From Apis mellifera (Eukaryota; Arthropoda; Insecta; Hymenoptera; Apidae), in contig NC_037643.1 in NCBI RefSeq assembly GCF_003254395.2, positions 13,410,963 through 13,474,962 of the forward strand: 64,000 nucleotides of DNA, given 5' to 3'. Of the stretch, positions 50,466 to 61,639 are shown one piece after another. The notes beneath the pieces are model-generated. The model was not told the DNA's origin, did not search any database, and saw nothing but the letters and a program-made list of their open reading frames with translations. Both the position numbers and the translations under genes were made by a program. Numbering within the stretch: the stretch's first letter is position 1; each line of letters starts with the position of its first letter.

Positions 50466-50820
50466 GAATGGAATGCATTGTTGAATGCATTGTTCCATTT
50501 TCGGACGATATTTATTACCCGTTGCATCGTATTCTCCCTAATATTGTACGTATAACCTGATATAACCTAACTTTAACGTAATTAAAAAAGAATGGAATTT
50601 ATTGTCCTGTTTTCGAATGCTTATTTATTATTCATTGTATTCTTCCTATTCTTATTCTAATATTATATTACTCTGATCTTAATTTAATTACGATCTATTC
50701 TAATATTGTAATAATATAATGTAATCTTAATTTAACGAAGGCAAAATGAAATGCATTGTTCCATTTTTCGAATAATACGTCTTAATGTATTGCATTCTTT
50801 AATATTATAATTAAGAGGAA
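50466..50820. repeat. Three-copy diverged tandem repeat, unit about 75-155 bp
   Basis: Each copy starts with GAATGGAAT or AATGAAAT plus GCATTGTT or TTATTGT, then CCATTTTCG or CTGTTTTCG, then a run like TTGCATCGTATTCT or CATTGTATTCTTCC, and closes with an AATATT-rich tail and TAATTTAA-type words. Copies begin near 50466, 50590 and 50744. Within copy 2 the tail is itself partly duplicated. Old, with many indels. Confidence 0.7.
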
Positions 50821-52300
50821 TGAAATTCGTTAAATACAGGATGATGTTTCCCATTTTCTTTATATAATATCTATGTTGATAAAATAATATTGTAATTATT
50901 TTTTATTTATTAATCTTGTTTCAAAAGGAGAATATAAGAAGGGGATTTAAAATTATTTTACCACCTATTAGGATAAAATATTTTTTGATTGGATGATTAA
51001 TACATAAAATCGATGTATCAGGAAATAAGCAGAGAAGAAATCATTTCGGTATAGGGATTCGAAAGAGAACATTTGAAAGTTCAACGAATTTATGGATAAC
51101 TTTCACAGCAGGAGTGATTCATACGTTACGTGGTTATATTTAAGATATCGTTTCTTTAAAGTAATCATTTTTAATATGTCTATTTGCTGCTATTATCTCG
51201 AAGAATTTAATTATTGTGTACATAAGAAATAGTTTAAAAAAAAAAAAAGAAATTAGTCAAATCTATTAATTATAAAACTAAGTTTCTACTTTCTATTCTG
51301 AATATTTTCCAAGATATTTTTATAGAAAAAAAAAAAAAAATCAAATTTCTATAAATCTGGATTTCAATGGGTATTTCAACACTTACGCTCGAAACATTCG
51401 AAACAATTATGAAGTTAAATGATTCATCGCTAGAAATTCATTCGTAGAAATCTTTCGCGTATTTACATATCACTATTGTAACCGAGCTATCCACTTAACA
51501 AATTTCTCTTCTGTGAATTCGATCTGTTGCTCGATAATAGTAATATCTAATACGTCGTAACAGATTGATCGTGGCAATTAACGATCGTTTATACGATCCG
51601 CGATTTCGAAACGTGGCGATCCAATAACGAATACATTACCAACACGCTATAACAAATTTTTCTCTCTTTTGCATTCAAATCTCTTTATTCGACGTTATTA
51701 ACGAGTGAAGAAAAAAAAAATGGATGAAATTTAATCGAAACGTTTTATAGTTTAAAAATTTCGAATTTCATCTTGGAACTCGATGCGCATACTTTCTAGT
51801 CTCCCGTCGACTTCCTCGTCGAGTCCACGAGGAGCGATCGCGGACACGAAATGGCCAATAAGTCAACGTTACGTGTTGCAGGCCCATGAAAGGAGCCTCA
51901 AAGGCGCCTAAATCGGCGCTGAGCCAATTTCCCTGGCTCTGGCGAGAAATCGCATTTCCCGACAGTTCCTTTCCGATCCGTGACCGATACGATGCGAGGA
52001 GGACGATCGTGAGAGCGAGCAGAAACTGTTGAATCGTGATCGTAGATCCGTAGAATCGATGGATCGAGTCATTTGTACGTACAAGATATCGAAATCTTGA
52101 TAGCAGAAGTAAGAATGTTTTCGTCGAAGATGATCTAAAAAGAAATCTCGAAGATTTCCTCTAATTACAAAAAATAAAAATTTAAAAATCCCTGTCCCAT
52201 ATAAACAAGATAAGAAAAATCATTTTGAACATTTCTTTTTTTTTTTCGATACACAGAATTTCAAAAAATTCAAGGATCAAGAATACCTTCGAAAGCGCAA
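50821..52300. other. Non-coding: AT-rich, then mixed
   Basis: 50830-51480 is AT-rich with A-runs (51236-51248 and 51329-51340). 51480-51660 and 51780-52130 are balanced. 52140-52300 is AT-rich. No gene is recognised. Confidence 0.6.
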
Positions 52301-52369
52301 TTCAAAAGCATGAAATTTCGACACGGATAATCCTTCAAAAGCGTCTCGAGATTGATATCTCGAAAAGGG

Positions 52370-52960
52370 CCATGACCAATCGTCTGCCGATCTCTCATCA
52401 CGCGACACATGATTCCCGCCTTCCCGAAGCGTTCGAACGAAGCGTATCTGGTTGGCTCTCCTCGCGTTCCACCGAGGCGAATGGGCCATACATGCAGGTA
52501 TCCGGCCAGAGGCGATTAAAGAAAGCGACACGCCGCATATGTCACAGCGTTCACACGCCCCGGCGCTGCACCGACACCGACACCCACCGCGCCTCACTTG
52601 CCGATACCGGCAGCCCAGACCGTTTTCACGTTGCACGTGAACGCGTTCGCCTGTTCCTCCTGTATCGTCGCCTCGTGACTGTGTGTGCACCGGCCCTCCG
52701 AGATGCAGGTAGCTCTCTCGCGTACCTGACCCCGTGAATGCGATCGCGAACGCGCGTCCGTTCCGCTCGGACTGGCGTCCACACGTACCTATACACCGCT
52801 CTCCACCGCCGCCGCCGCTCCTTATTATTGGCCGGCCTCTGCGCCCACGGACACGTTGCACGGACGTAGCCCGCAACCTGCCTGTAATTGATTGCGCGCG
52901 TGCAATCATTCGTTGGACCACCGATCGCCAACCAACCAGTTTTCTCGATTCGTGTTTCTC
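52370..52960. promoter_or_regulatory. Strong CpG-rich island
   Basis: One of the two most CpG-dense blocks of the window. Frames of 170 codons (plus) and 228 codons (minus) are open across it in several registers, with Arg- and Ser-rich, Cys-rich products that look like composition artefacts. CAG|GTATCC (near 52497) and CAG|GTAGCT (near 52709) are donor-like words, so an untranslated first exon or promoter is possible. Confidence 0.3.
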
Positions 52961-54091
52961 CACGGTTCGCTCTTTGAATCTTTGATACGGATGGATGGGA
53001 GAGGGTGCCGATGTGTTTTACGATGTTTGGTTTGTTGTCTGGTATTGTTAGTTCCGACGAGAATCGTGCGGCACGTTCTTGTACGTTCTAGCATCATCCG
53101 TAGAGAACTCTAGCGTTGTCTAATAGAACTATCTTAATGTTCTCTAACTCTGTCGTTTCCTCCAATTCCACTGCTTTTAACCTTTTCTCTTTCAACTGTA
53201 ACATTTATCAATTATTGATTAATTAATATTCTATTAATTCTAATTCACAAGAATGGAATATATATCCGTGAAATCGTTTCGATATCTTCGAACGCTCGAA
53301 TGCTGCAAGAATTCTGGAACACGGTGGGAAGACGCTATGGATACCTGATCGCAATGGAGGCGTAAAATCGTGGAACAAAGAAGAGAGGCGCTCGTGTCGT
53401 GGTCGGAGAAAGCACGGACAAACATTGTGTACGGAGGTTCGTCCAGCGCGAGAGGAAAAATGGGTGGAGGGAGGCAGGTATGGGAAAAAATGGTGGGGAG
53501 GGAACAGCTGTTCGAAGGAACGAAACGGAACGGAATGGAACGGCCATTCGCGAGAAGAGAAAGACGGATCAGAAGGCAGAGCGCGGTCGTAGCGACCGTA
53601 AAATAAACAAGCTGGTAATAAACCGGCAGCGATGTCCAGCGTTGTAAATTACTCTGGCATGGAGAGAGACCTTACGCAGCACGGAGCCAGCCGCGTTTTA
53701 TGGACCGCCCTGCACAATTCCCGGATCTGCGATGATGGCTCAATACAGTTGGACACGAGGTGTGCTTCCCCCCTCGTCGTGCGTCGCTTCTTGGAAATCG
53801 ATCGTATCGATACTCTATATGGCCTTTAGAAATGCGCCTTTAGAAATGTTCTAAATTGTTATCGCCTACGAATCGAGTAGTATATTTGATTATTTTTAGA
53901 TCGTTAGAAATAATATTTCGAGTTAAATGATTTTTTTATATATTTAATACGATTTTAACGTATCAATCGTGTTAATTTGTTTTAGATTTCGAGCTGAAGT
54001 TTTTAAGTGCGTTTACTTATACAACTAAAAATAGAATTATATTAAGAAAAACTCGGGCGGGAAAAGGTCACAGAAATCTTTAAACTCGATC
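52961..54091. other. Mixed DNA with purine-rich block 53.4-53.6 kb
   Basis: 53360-53600 is purine-rich and open in several frames on both strands. 53600-53830 is balanced; TATCGATA lies near 53805-53812. 53840-54020 is AT-rich. No recognisable product. Confidence 0.5.
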
Positions 54092-54214
54092 TAAGAGTAA
54101 TGTGTTCGAGACGATTTATCTCGGGTCGAAGGAAATCAGAGTGAAATTTTTCGATGGCCTCGAGACACGAGTGGATGGAATGCGTTAACGGGAACATTCA
54201 GCGAGGCTAGGTCA

Positions 54215-54418
54215 ATGCCGATCGACCTCTCGCTCGGTTTCTTTGCCAAATACGAAGGTCGATCGATCGAGGATGTAGCGGATGACGTAGATCATCCTCG
54301 ATCTTCGACGTTCCAAAAGGTCAACCCGTGTAATTCATCGTTCGAAGAAGAAAGTTATTATCGACTATTTTCCAACTTGAACTTCTGCGATTACTATTAC
54401 ATTTCCAAGATCAATTAA
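54215..54418 (+). CDS. ATG-initiated 67-codon frame (doubtful)
   Basis: Begins MPIDLSLGFFAKYEGRSIED and ends at a TAA. The frame is open upstream without another ATG to about 54095. Composition is balanced and protein-like, and the opposite strand is not open over the same length, unlike most frames here. A perfect 11-bp inverted repeat (54265-54275 with 54293-54303) lies inside and would fold the RNA. No domain is recognised; no splice partner was found. Confidence 0.15.
   Translation: MPIDLSLGFFAKYEGRSIEDVADDVDHPRSSTFQKVNPCNSSFEEESYYRLFSNLNFCDYYYISKIN
54265..54303. repeat. Hairpin: 11-bp perfect inverted repeat
   Basis: GATCGAGGATG and CATCCTCGATC flank a 17-base loop. The stem extends outward with one mismatch region through GTCGA and TCGAC (54258-54309). 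Confidence 0.85.
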
Positions 54419-55190
54419 GCGGATTGCACGCTCTACAAAGTTCGATGAATAAAATAAATCGAGAAGGGAATAATCATTGAAACGCACGAACTTTAAATTA
54501 TTATATATACGTAATATAATCGCCAGAATTCAAATTTCTTTTTTTTTTAATATATTCAAAAATATATTTTTATAAACACGACGTTTTATGAAAACATCTT
54601 CGGCCATTGCCGATCGATTCCACGTAGCGCTTTAATTCGCCCAGAATCTTGTCAAGTGACTTTTACCGGTTTTTCTCGTCTACGTCGTGACTCGATTCGA
54701 TGCTCCGGATGGCCTTGAAAACGGCGACAAAATACGAAATATCACGGCGTAAATCCACCGTGTCGATTTATGTTCCCTTCGTTTTAATGTCAAACGGGAA
54801 TAACACGAACACACTTGGAAAGGAGATAAGCGCTTATCAAGGACGAGGTCTATAAATGACGATAATTACAGCTTTAAAGGGTAAAGGAAGCCGCTTCAAC
54901 CGCCACGATCAATTTTTTAAAAGCCCCGATATGATCGTGATCCCCTTAAAACGTTTCTATCCTTAATTAATCCCTGATTAATCCCTTTCATTTATTCGAT
55001 TGCTGTATTTTCTGTTATATCCGTTTGATTTGAATCGAATTTAAAAAAATATACATATTGAGAAAACGGTATAATATATCTGTATATTTACCCAATGTAT
55101 CTTAATCCATTTTTCCAAACAAATTAATCAAACATCTTACACGATTCGATTATATGTATTGGAAAAATCGTCATCATTTCGTACGAAAAT
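54419..55190. other. Non-coding: mixed and AT-rich
   Basis: 54480-54590 and 55000-55140 are AT-rich. 54600-54960 is balanced with no supported frame. Confidence 0.6.
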
Positions 55191-55199
55191 TTCGTTTCG

Positions 55200-55560
55200 A
55201 TTCAAATATGGCGTCCCACGTTGGTTCAACGATCCGAGATAATCGTTCGTTTCGCAATGAAACGTGAAGACGGCGGCGCGATGGTTACGGTGTTCCTTAC
55301 GGTCTCGCGTACCAGCGTGGCCGTGGTACGCGTACGAGTCGCGTCCCGTTGATATCGCGCCAACACGCACCACTGATAATATCTTTAATTACCGCCACCT
55401 GGACGTGGAGAGAGGGGGCGCTCCGACTCGGCCAACGACAACACACCGTCTCGGTGCTCGTCGAGGGATCGAACTTTGACGAGTCGATTCGACTGTCGTT
55501 CGGATCGCGACTTAATGATGGCGGATAACGCATGCGCACAACTAGTCGCTTATCTTCGTA
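55200..55560. promoter_or_regulatory. CpG-rich island with ATGGCGG and CGCATGCGCA motifs
   Basis: Near the right edge, ATGGCGG (55518-55524, YY1/Pho-like) is followed five bases later by CGCATGCGCA (55529-55538, NRF-1/Ewg-like). This pair is typical of housekeeping-type animal promoters. No start codon with a convincing frame follows. Frames across the island are open on both strands. Confidence 0.3.
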
Positions 55561-56610
55561 TCTTGAACGATTCGAGCGAAGACTGGTTGGTAGGAATTTC
55601 TCGCAATGTTTAACCTGTCTTTGATTAATCGATTAATCCTTGTTCGTTTATTTAAATTCTATTAGATACAGGGAAATAAAGTTTGCAATATCCTCCTCGT
55701 AATTGATATAAATATCCAGTGATTTTGAAATTTTGTGACATAATAATAATAACATAAATTTAACATTATTTTAATCCAATTTATGAGTTAAATATGAGTA
55801 AAAATATAAGAGAATAAATAGATTTGTTTATTTAAATTATATTAGACATATAAAAAAATAAATGATCGTACAATTTTTGTAACTTTTTATCTCTCAACCC
55901 ATAAAATACTCTCTGATTTTTGAATCATCAAATTATTGTACTTTTTACGCAATTTTAGAATACGAGTGACTTCATCCATTCAGCCACATTTCCAAGTTCC
56001 AAAGCCTCGCAGAAGACTTGCAGGCGTCCAAAGTTCTCGTTTCGTCTAGGAAACGAGCATTTCCTCTCGTGGAAGCCTCGCGTGGTCTCGCGATTCTCCA
56101 CTCGTTCAACGTCCGAAAGACACGCCCGGTATTGCTTTCAATTAGCAGCACCTGGAGATCGGTATCCGGTACCATCGCGGCCAACGACAGAGGTGAGCTC
56201 GCCGCGCAAAAGTTCGCCGATAAAGCGAGCCGCGATCCTCCGCGGGAACTTAATAATGGTAATTACAAGGAAGCCATGAAAATTTATGATGTTATTCGGT
56301 CGAACGTGCGCGCGCGCGCGCCCGCTCGAACCGTATGGAAATGGAAGGTAGTAAAAAAAGAAAACTTTTTCCATCTTTCCGTGTCTTTTCTTCGAGTACT
56401 CGTCGAGTACATAAATCCATCCATGAGTTAACGAATATTACGATTATAATAACGTGATGATGATGATTGAGGTTTTTAGAAAATATATCAAAACGGATAT
56501 TATACAAATTTATAAAATAATTATATCGAAAAAAAGTGAAATAATGAATTTAAAATTAACAGGCGATTTATAGGACGAGTGAATTGATTCGAATTATTTC
56601 GGGATTTTAG
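55561..56610. other. AT-rich gap and GC island 55.96-56.40 kb
   Basis: 55610-55940 is AT-rich. 55960-56400 is CpG-rich with a 137-codon frame (from 56018, no ATG start) and frames on the opposite strand. Acceptor TTCAATTAGCAG and donor GAG|GTGAGC bracket 56149-56192, open in all frames. (GC)7 at 56308-56321. 56420-56600 is AT-rich. Confidence 0.5.
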
Positions 56611-56836
56611 CATGCGTTCTCGAGGACGTGTTTCGTTGTGTCTCTCAATTTGTGTGGAATACCTGTATCCGCATATGCGATGCAATTAGCGGTCAACATC
56701 TTGCGATATTGCCAAGTATCGGCGCCAATATTGCTCGCGACGAGAAATTGGAATTGCGTTTGATGTTCCGACGATGGATTCCCGGCAAATGGACAACTCG
56801 TGTTGGCAAATTTTATAGTGCCGTTTTTTTGAAAGT
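56611..56836 (+). CDS. Candidate internal exon, strand uncertain
   Basis: A strong acceptor (AATTATTTCGGGATTTTAG) and a good donor (AAA|GTAAGAATT) bracket 226 bases. One frame (two bases, then TGC) is open for all 74 codons and ends on a codon boundary. The peptide includes CVLEDVFRCVSQFVW and SGQHLAILPSIGANIARDE. The minus strand is open too (TAA at 56607-56609) and reads more like ordinary protein, for example IAYADTGIPHKLRDTTKHVL, but has no acceptor on its upstream side. Either a real exon on one strand or a fossil coding fragment. No family is recognised on either strand. Confidence 0.25.
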
Positions 56837-57620
56837 AAGAATTCGGTATTTTGGATATCGGTAATTTTCTTTTTCTTTTTTTTTTTTTTGTCAAAGGAAT
56901 TATTTTATAATCATCAATTTGTCGTAATTACAAATATTACGAATTATTATAAATTAAATTTATTCAAGTGATAGTAATAGTACGTTTATGCAAGAGAAAA
57001 ATCAATGATTGGAAAAACGATCGAATTAATTTCTATGCAAATATTCTTAATCGACTCTGGCGTAAGTTCCCTTTTTTCTCTTTCTCTCTCTCTCTCTCGT
57101 CATTATCTCGATATTATTCAGCACTACGTTAATAATATGTGACTCACGACAGAGGAAAAAAAAGAAGAAAAAAAAAAAAACAAGTTTGATTTGTTTTTGC
57201 GGATCATTGCGGAGACCTTGCGTAGAATGCTTACGAGTCACGAATTATCCGCTTTTAATTTCACTATCTTGTCACGAGATTTCTACCTCATTTATCTAAT
57301 TTAATCTCTTCAACCGTGGCATTACATTTAATTACTTAGATCTATTGTTTTCAATAATAAATGCAACAGTACACGGATATAGATCAATTAATAAAAGAAA
57401 CCATATACTATAAAGCTACTATTTAAACGTAATTAATGTTCCGACTAAATGGAACGAAACTTGGATAGCAGAAAATAAACTTTGTACTTATGCATATCTT
57501 CGATATTTTTCATCTCTAACCTTAATCATCCTTAGGGCATCCTTTCAATTCGTGTGTTATTTTTATTATAAATACCATTTTACCACTTTACGAGGTACTA
57601 TTTTATATCCATACCCTAAC
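56837..57620. other. Non-coding, AT-rich
   Basis: T-run at 56878-56889, A-run at 57168-57180, short CT tract near 57080-57098. Otherwise AT-rich with nothing recognisable. Confidence 0.6.
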
Positions 57621-58380
57621 CTCAACGCTTAACATCAAACTTTAAACCACCAAATGATTATCCTATCTCGCAACGAGTACCTCGATCAAGCAACAATGTA
57701 GGTAAGTACACGAAGCAATAATCCACTACGTACAACATCCAGCCACCGTAAGCTCGGAAGCCTTCGAGCTATTCGACCAGTCGCGCAGTATCGTCGTCTC
57801 TCACGCGGTGGCTGGTGAGGTCAAGGAACACGGCGCGTCGACCGATCTCATTTTTCGTTGGCGCTTGGTACGAAACGCGCGCGCGCGCGCGTATCAGGCG
57901 CAATGGTTGCAATGCGTCCCTCGGCGCATGGATCGCATCTCGGCCTCGACCGATGTTAAATGGCCGCCACGGCGCGCCGGGACGCAAACTAATGCCCCGC
58001 GTCCAGCTCGTACACGTAGCGGCGCGACTGCTACCGAGCTCGGTGCCGGATTCCGCGGCCCACCGCGTAATGAATCCACTTTGCGCCGTGCCGCGTTTCC
58101 TTCGACTTTTTCCACTTCCCCTCCCGCCCGATCGGTCTTTCTCTCCGTGGCAGGCCACGAACGCCACTTAATGAAATGTCACAGGTGTCCTACCGATCGC
58201 CGAGCTAAATGTCGCCGGCTTCTCATACCCCGCCTCGGCGAGCCAAGCGATTTCGACTTTACGCGGAATGCCGTGAAGATGACGCCGCAGATACCGACCG
58301 GTACCCTGCTCTCTCTTCCGAACCCGCGATCCTGGAATCTTATCTCGTGTCGACAGTGTGTTTGTGATTCTTGGTAAATT
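57621..58380. promoter_or_regulatory. Strong CpG-rich island
   Basis: 57780-58350 is the other very CpG-dense block. A 189-codon plus-strand frame (57808-58377, no ATG) and a 132-codon minus-strand frame overlap it, both Arg/Pro/Ala-rich and without motifs. A pure (CG)8 lies at 57876-57891. A TAG|GTAAGTAC donor-like word near 57708 precedes it. Best seen as a promoter-like or untranslated exon region. Confidence 0.3.
57876..57891. repeat. (CG)8 dinucleotide run
   Basis: Sixteen bases of alternating C and G, the longest such run in the window and a classical Z-DNA-forming sequence. A second run, (GC)7, lies at 56308-56321. Confidence 0.93.
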
Positions 58381-60190
58381 GTAGGGAGGAGTTGGGTTAT
58401 GGAATTTATTTTTATTTTGTTTCCTTTTTGTTCGGGTCGTTTCGAATCACGTATATTTCTATTATTCTCGATCGATTCGTATATACGGATGATATAATGT
58501 CTTTTTCCTGTATTTAACATAACCTATATCCAGATTAAAGACTGGTAAAAAATTGTAAACATACTTTGAATTACGCATAACGGTACGTAGATAAGTACGT
58601 ATTGATAATAACACGAGCTGTCGACTTAACATGGACAACATGATTCCCGTGAATCGAATTCCAGAAAGTAGTGGAGAAAGCGATGCTGAAATGTTTAGAA
58701 CGCTTACATACCTTGCGTATTTTTTTACGTGTAAAACGAATAAAACGAGCACGATACATCGGTCAGCTTATTCAGTGATTTATATGTTCAACAATCTCTC
58801 CAATCATCGCCTCATCACCAATGTGCAAAGAAATCCCGCACTGACAAGTCTGTAGAAAGCATATGATAGAAATTGCACAACTAGGATATATTCAGTAGAA
58901 AAGCGAATAAAGTGCAGCCATGTCGGATTTCAACTGAGGTCTCGAAAAGATAGGGAGAGCGACGATCCAATTCCTATTCCGCTGCCCTCTCGAGACGCAT
59001 CGATGAATTATGATACGCACACTTACGAACTCTCTTGTTCACGGTTCTGTACACTGATTCTGATCGCTACCTTTCGCCGTGCATCGATCTATCGATCAAT
59101 CGATCGATCCGTAAAGCAACCTTTTTGGATTTGGTCGGTTTTTCTCGTCCATCTTCGTGGACTGTTCGAGAGAAACGTCGAAGCCATCCGTCACCGATCA
59201 TTACGCGCTCGCGGATTTCAATGTCCTTGTTAAAAGGGATTGCTTCGTGTGGTGACCTACGACACGCGGCAAGCTGACGAGAAGATAGATGGCGGCGCAC
59301 GATTTCGCCGACTGTTCTGCTTAGCGCGCAGTCAACTTGTTACGATTTGTTGCAGCATGGGAGAACGGTATCGCAGAGGAAAACCTGTACACGGGAAGCG
59401 AGACATCTCTATCCTGGTCTAAGTCTTTTTCAATTCCTTTTGTTTTTCAATTGAAAAATATGTAGATATTGTTAAACGAGAAAGTTAAAAGAATTTATAC
59501 CCACGTAATTAATGTTAGGTTAAGAAAGTTAGGTTAAGAATTGAAAAATTTGAATGTATCGTTACTTGTTGCAGATATGTACGAAATCTATTAAGACTGT
59601 TTTATGCAAATTGCGTTAATTGCGACAACAAAAAGCTTTCATGACTCAATATATATTCATCACTCTTAATTGCTAAATAATAATCGGATGATCCATTAAA
59701 TCATTGAAAAATCGTGCAAATTTAATTCTATAGAAACGAACAAGAAATGTGTATATACAGAATGGATTACTGATTAACGAAACAGGATGAAAGTCATGGA
59801 ATTATCAATAAACATTGCAATTTAACTTTCATGGAGATGACGGTCGCTTTTGATTTACTTAACATGTTTCGTTTAGCAAGAACAAGTTAGTCTCTTCAGT
59901 TTAACGGGCCACCTTCGAATACGTACAAGGTAGATCTTCTAAGTGACGTACACGGAAATGTTTCTTACAAATGGTCTTAAGCAAGTTGTAAACTCGTAAA
60001 GCGCATAAATTCGAATGACACGTGGAACAAGTAAGAAAGATCCTTGCGATTTAAGGTATTTTACAATTCTGGATTATATAAATAAATATTCTCAATGTAT
60101 ATAATTTTAATCAACTATTCATAATTAATTCCTTCATTATCAATTTTACAGTTTTTTCTCTCTTCGTCGATTTTTATTGACGAAACACCT
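58381..60190. other. Gene-free: mixed DNA with an island 59.0-59.4 kb
   Basis: 58380-58900 is balanced to AT-rich; a minus-strand AAG|GTATGTAAG donor follows a short ATG frame (MYRARFIRFTRKKIRK; 58712-58759), very weak. 59000-59420 is CpG-rich with GATGGCGGCG at 59288-59297. 59440-60180 is AT-rich with a repeated GTTAGGTTAAGAA (59514-59540). Confidence 0.5.
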
Positions 60191-60829
60191 TGAATTCCTT
60201 GAAATCAACTCGAAGTTTAATCCAACCAATGGTACATGCGCATAATCGCGTTCTCGTTGCTTGTCACGGAGCCCGCTACGTTTCCGTGAGTGCGATTTAC
60301 GCCGTGAGCGTGGTCGTCGGTCGAAGCCAGGATAAGCGGCGTTTTATGGAGCCCCATGCGCCGCTCACTCCATGGCGGAAGGGACGCACTTTGTTCCGCG
60401 GCTGCGAATGTATCCCGAGGCCTCGATCCACCCACAAGGAAGCACTTGAAGAAAGAGAGAGATGCCTTGTCGCGGGAAGATGATTGTGGTCCATACGACG
60501 CATCAGTTCAATTCTCTATACGGTGTCGCGATGACAAAAGAACATTAAAGCAATATGACTGTCTTTTAAGAAATATTATAACATTTTATTCTTTTGTTTT
60601 AAATAATTAACCATTTCATCGTGTTATACATATTTATATTTAGCATAAATTCTGATTTATCGATATTGTGATATGTATTATCTTACAAAATAACCGGTTG
60701 AAATTTGAAATGGTAATAATCTAATTTAAACTTCAAATTTGCTAAATTTATTTTGCTATTTTTATTTCTTTTTCATATAACGGAATTGTGCTTGGTATAC
60801 GATATCTAAAAAACTGAAATTTATAGAAA
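60191..60829. other. GC island, then AT-rich
   Basis: 60200-60520 is CpG-rich with frames open on both strands and no recognisable protein. 60540-60820 is AT-rich; TATCGATA occurs near 60658. Confidence 0.5.
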
Positions 60830-61330
60830 ACCAACGTCGTCTATTTCCGGACACCCTATATGAGAAGATAGGCCGAAAGACAGCAGCGGAGGAGCAGCTA
60901 GGCGCAAGAAGGAGTGACGGAGGGAGGCAGAAGAAGAGAGACTCGGCAGGTGAGGTGTCACGAGGCGCGCGAGTAATATATCGTTGTTCGGCCCATCGTA
61001 GGTGGGTGTGCTCATCCTATGGTGCTCGGTCTCTGGTATCTCACCCATGCCCCTGGCGCTAAGAGAAGAAGAAGAAGAAGAAGGCTAATGCTGGTATAAA
61101 CGCGCCCGATCACTTTTTTTCCCCAGGCTCTTTCTCCCTCTTACCACCATCTCTTCCTCTCTCCTTCTCTCCCACCTTTTTTGATGTTTCTCTTTCTCTT
61201 TCCGCAAGATTGCTATTAGCAAATGCCAACGTGAAACGTGCACACCCGCGCTCACCTGCCTGCCACTACACCTCGCCGACGTTTTTCTTTTTGGTATTTT
61301 GTATTACAGAGATTTAGACAGATCATGGAG
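60830..61330. promoter_or_regulatory. Island with opposed strong donor sites
   Basis: On the plus strand a purine-rich, ATG-poor segment ends at GGCAG|GTGAGG (edge about 60952). On the minus strand GGCAG|GTGAGC lies near 61257. Both could end untranslated first exons of divergent transcripts. (GAA)6 at 61065-61082, then a C/T-rich tract 61110-61205. No coding frame is supported. Confidence 0.25.
61065..61082. repeat. (GAA)6 microsatellite
   Basis: Six GAA triplets in a GC-rich context. Confidence 0.9.
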
Positions 61331-61352
61331 CAGTTATTATATTGTCCTTCTT

Positions 61353-61599
61353 GGAATGTTTTAGAATCTGGCTATTGAGGAGAAAATAAAAATTGTTGTC
61401 ATTCTTTGAGACGTTTTTGTTGAGAAGAACAAATTAGTCGTGCTGGATTTATTTAAAAATGCATAGAATGGAATGTTTTATCTAACTATTGAGGAGAAAA
61501 TAAAAATTGTTGTCATTCTTTGAGACGTTTTTGTTGAGAAGAATAAATTAATCGTGCTGGATTTATTTAAAAATGCATAGAAAGGAATGTGCAAGATAT
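61353..61599. repeat. Two-copy tandem duplication, unit 114-117 bp
   Basis: Copy 1 (61372-61485) and copy 2 (61486-61599) are offset by 114 bases and nearly identical through GGAATGT at 61584-61590, with only about three substitutions across the aligned core. Upstream of the core the offset becomes 117 (GGAATGTTTTA at 61353 and 61470), showing a 3-base indel. It looks like a recent local duplication. No frame is maintained. Confidence 0.93.
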
Positions 61600-61639
61600 T
61601 AATGAAGAGATAAATAAGGTGACACTGTTTCATTTTATC

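Noticed and set aside
52277..52963. 228-codon minus-strand open frame and the overlapping 170-codon plus-strand frame
   Set aside because: Lies in a CpG-dense island where stops are rare; Arg/Gly/Cys-rich, several registers open on both strands, no domain.
56018..56431. 137-codon frame with a stretch reading NNGNYKEAMKIYDVIRS
   Set aside because: Starts at a non-ATG codon, crosses a (GC)7 run and has opposite-strand frames; no recognisable domain.
57808..58377. 189-codon plus-strand frame
   Set aside because: CpG island artefact: no ATG at the start, opposite strand equally open, composition dominated by Arg, Pro and Ala.
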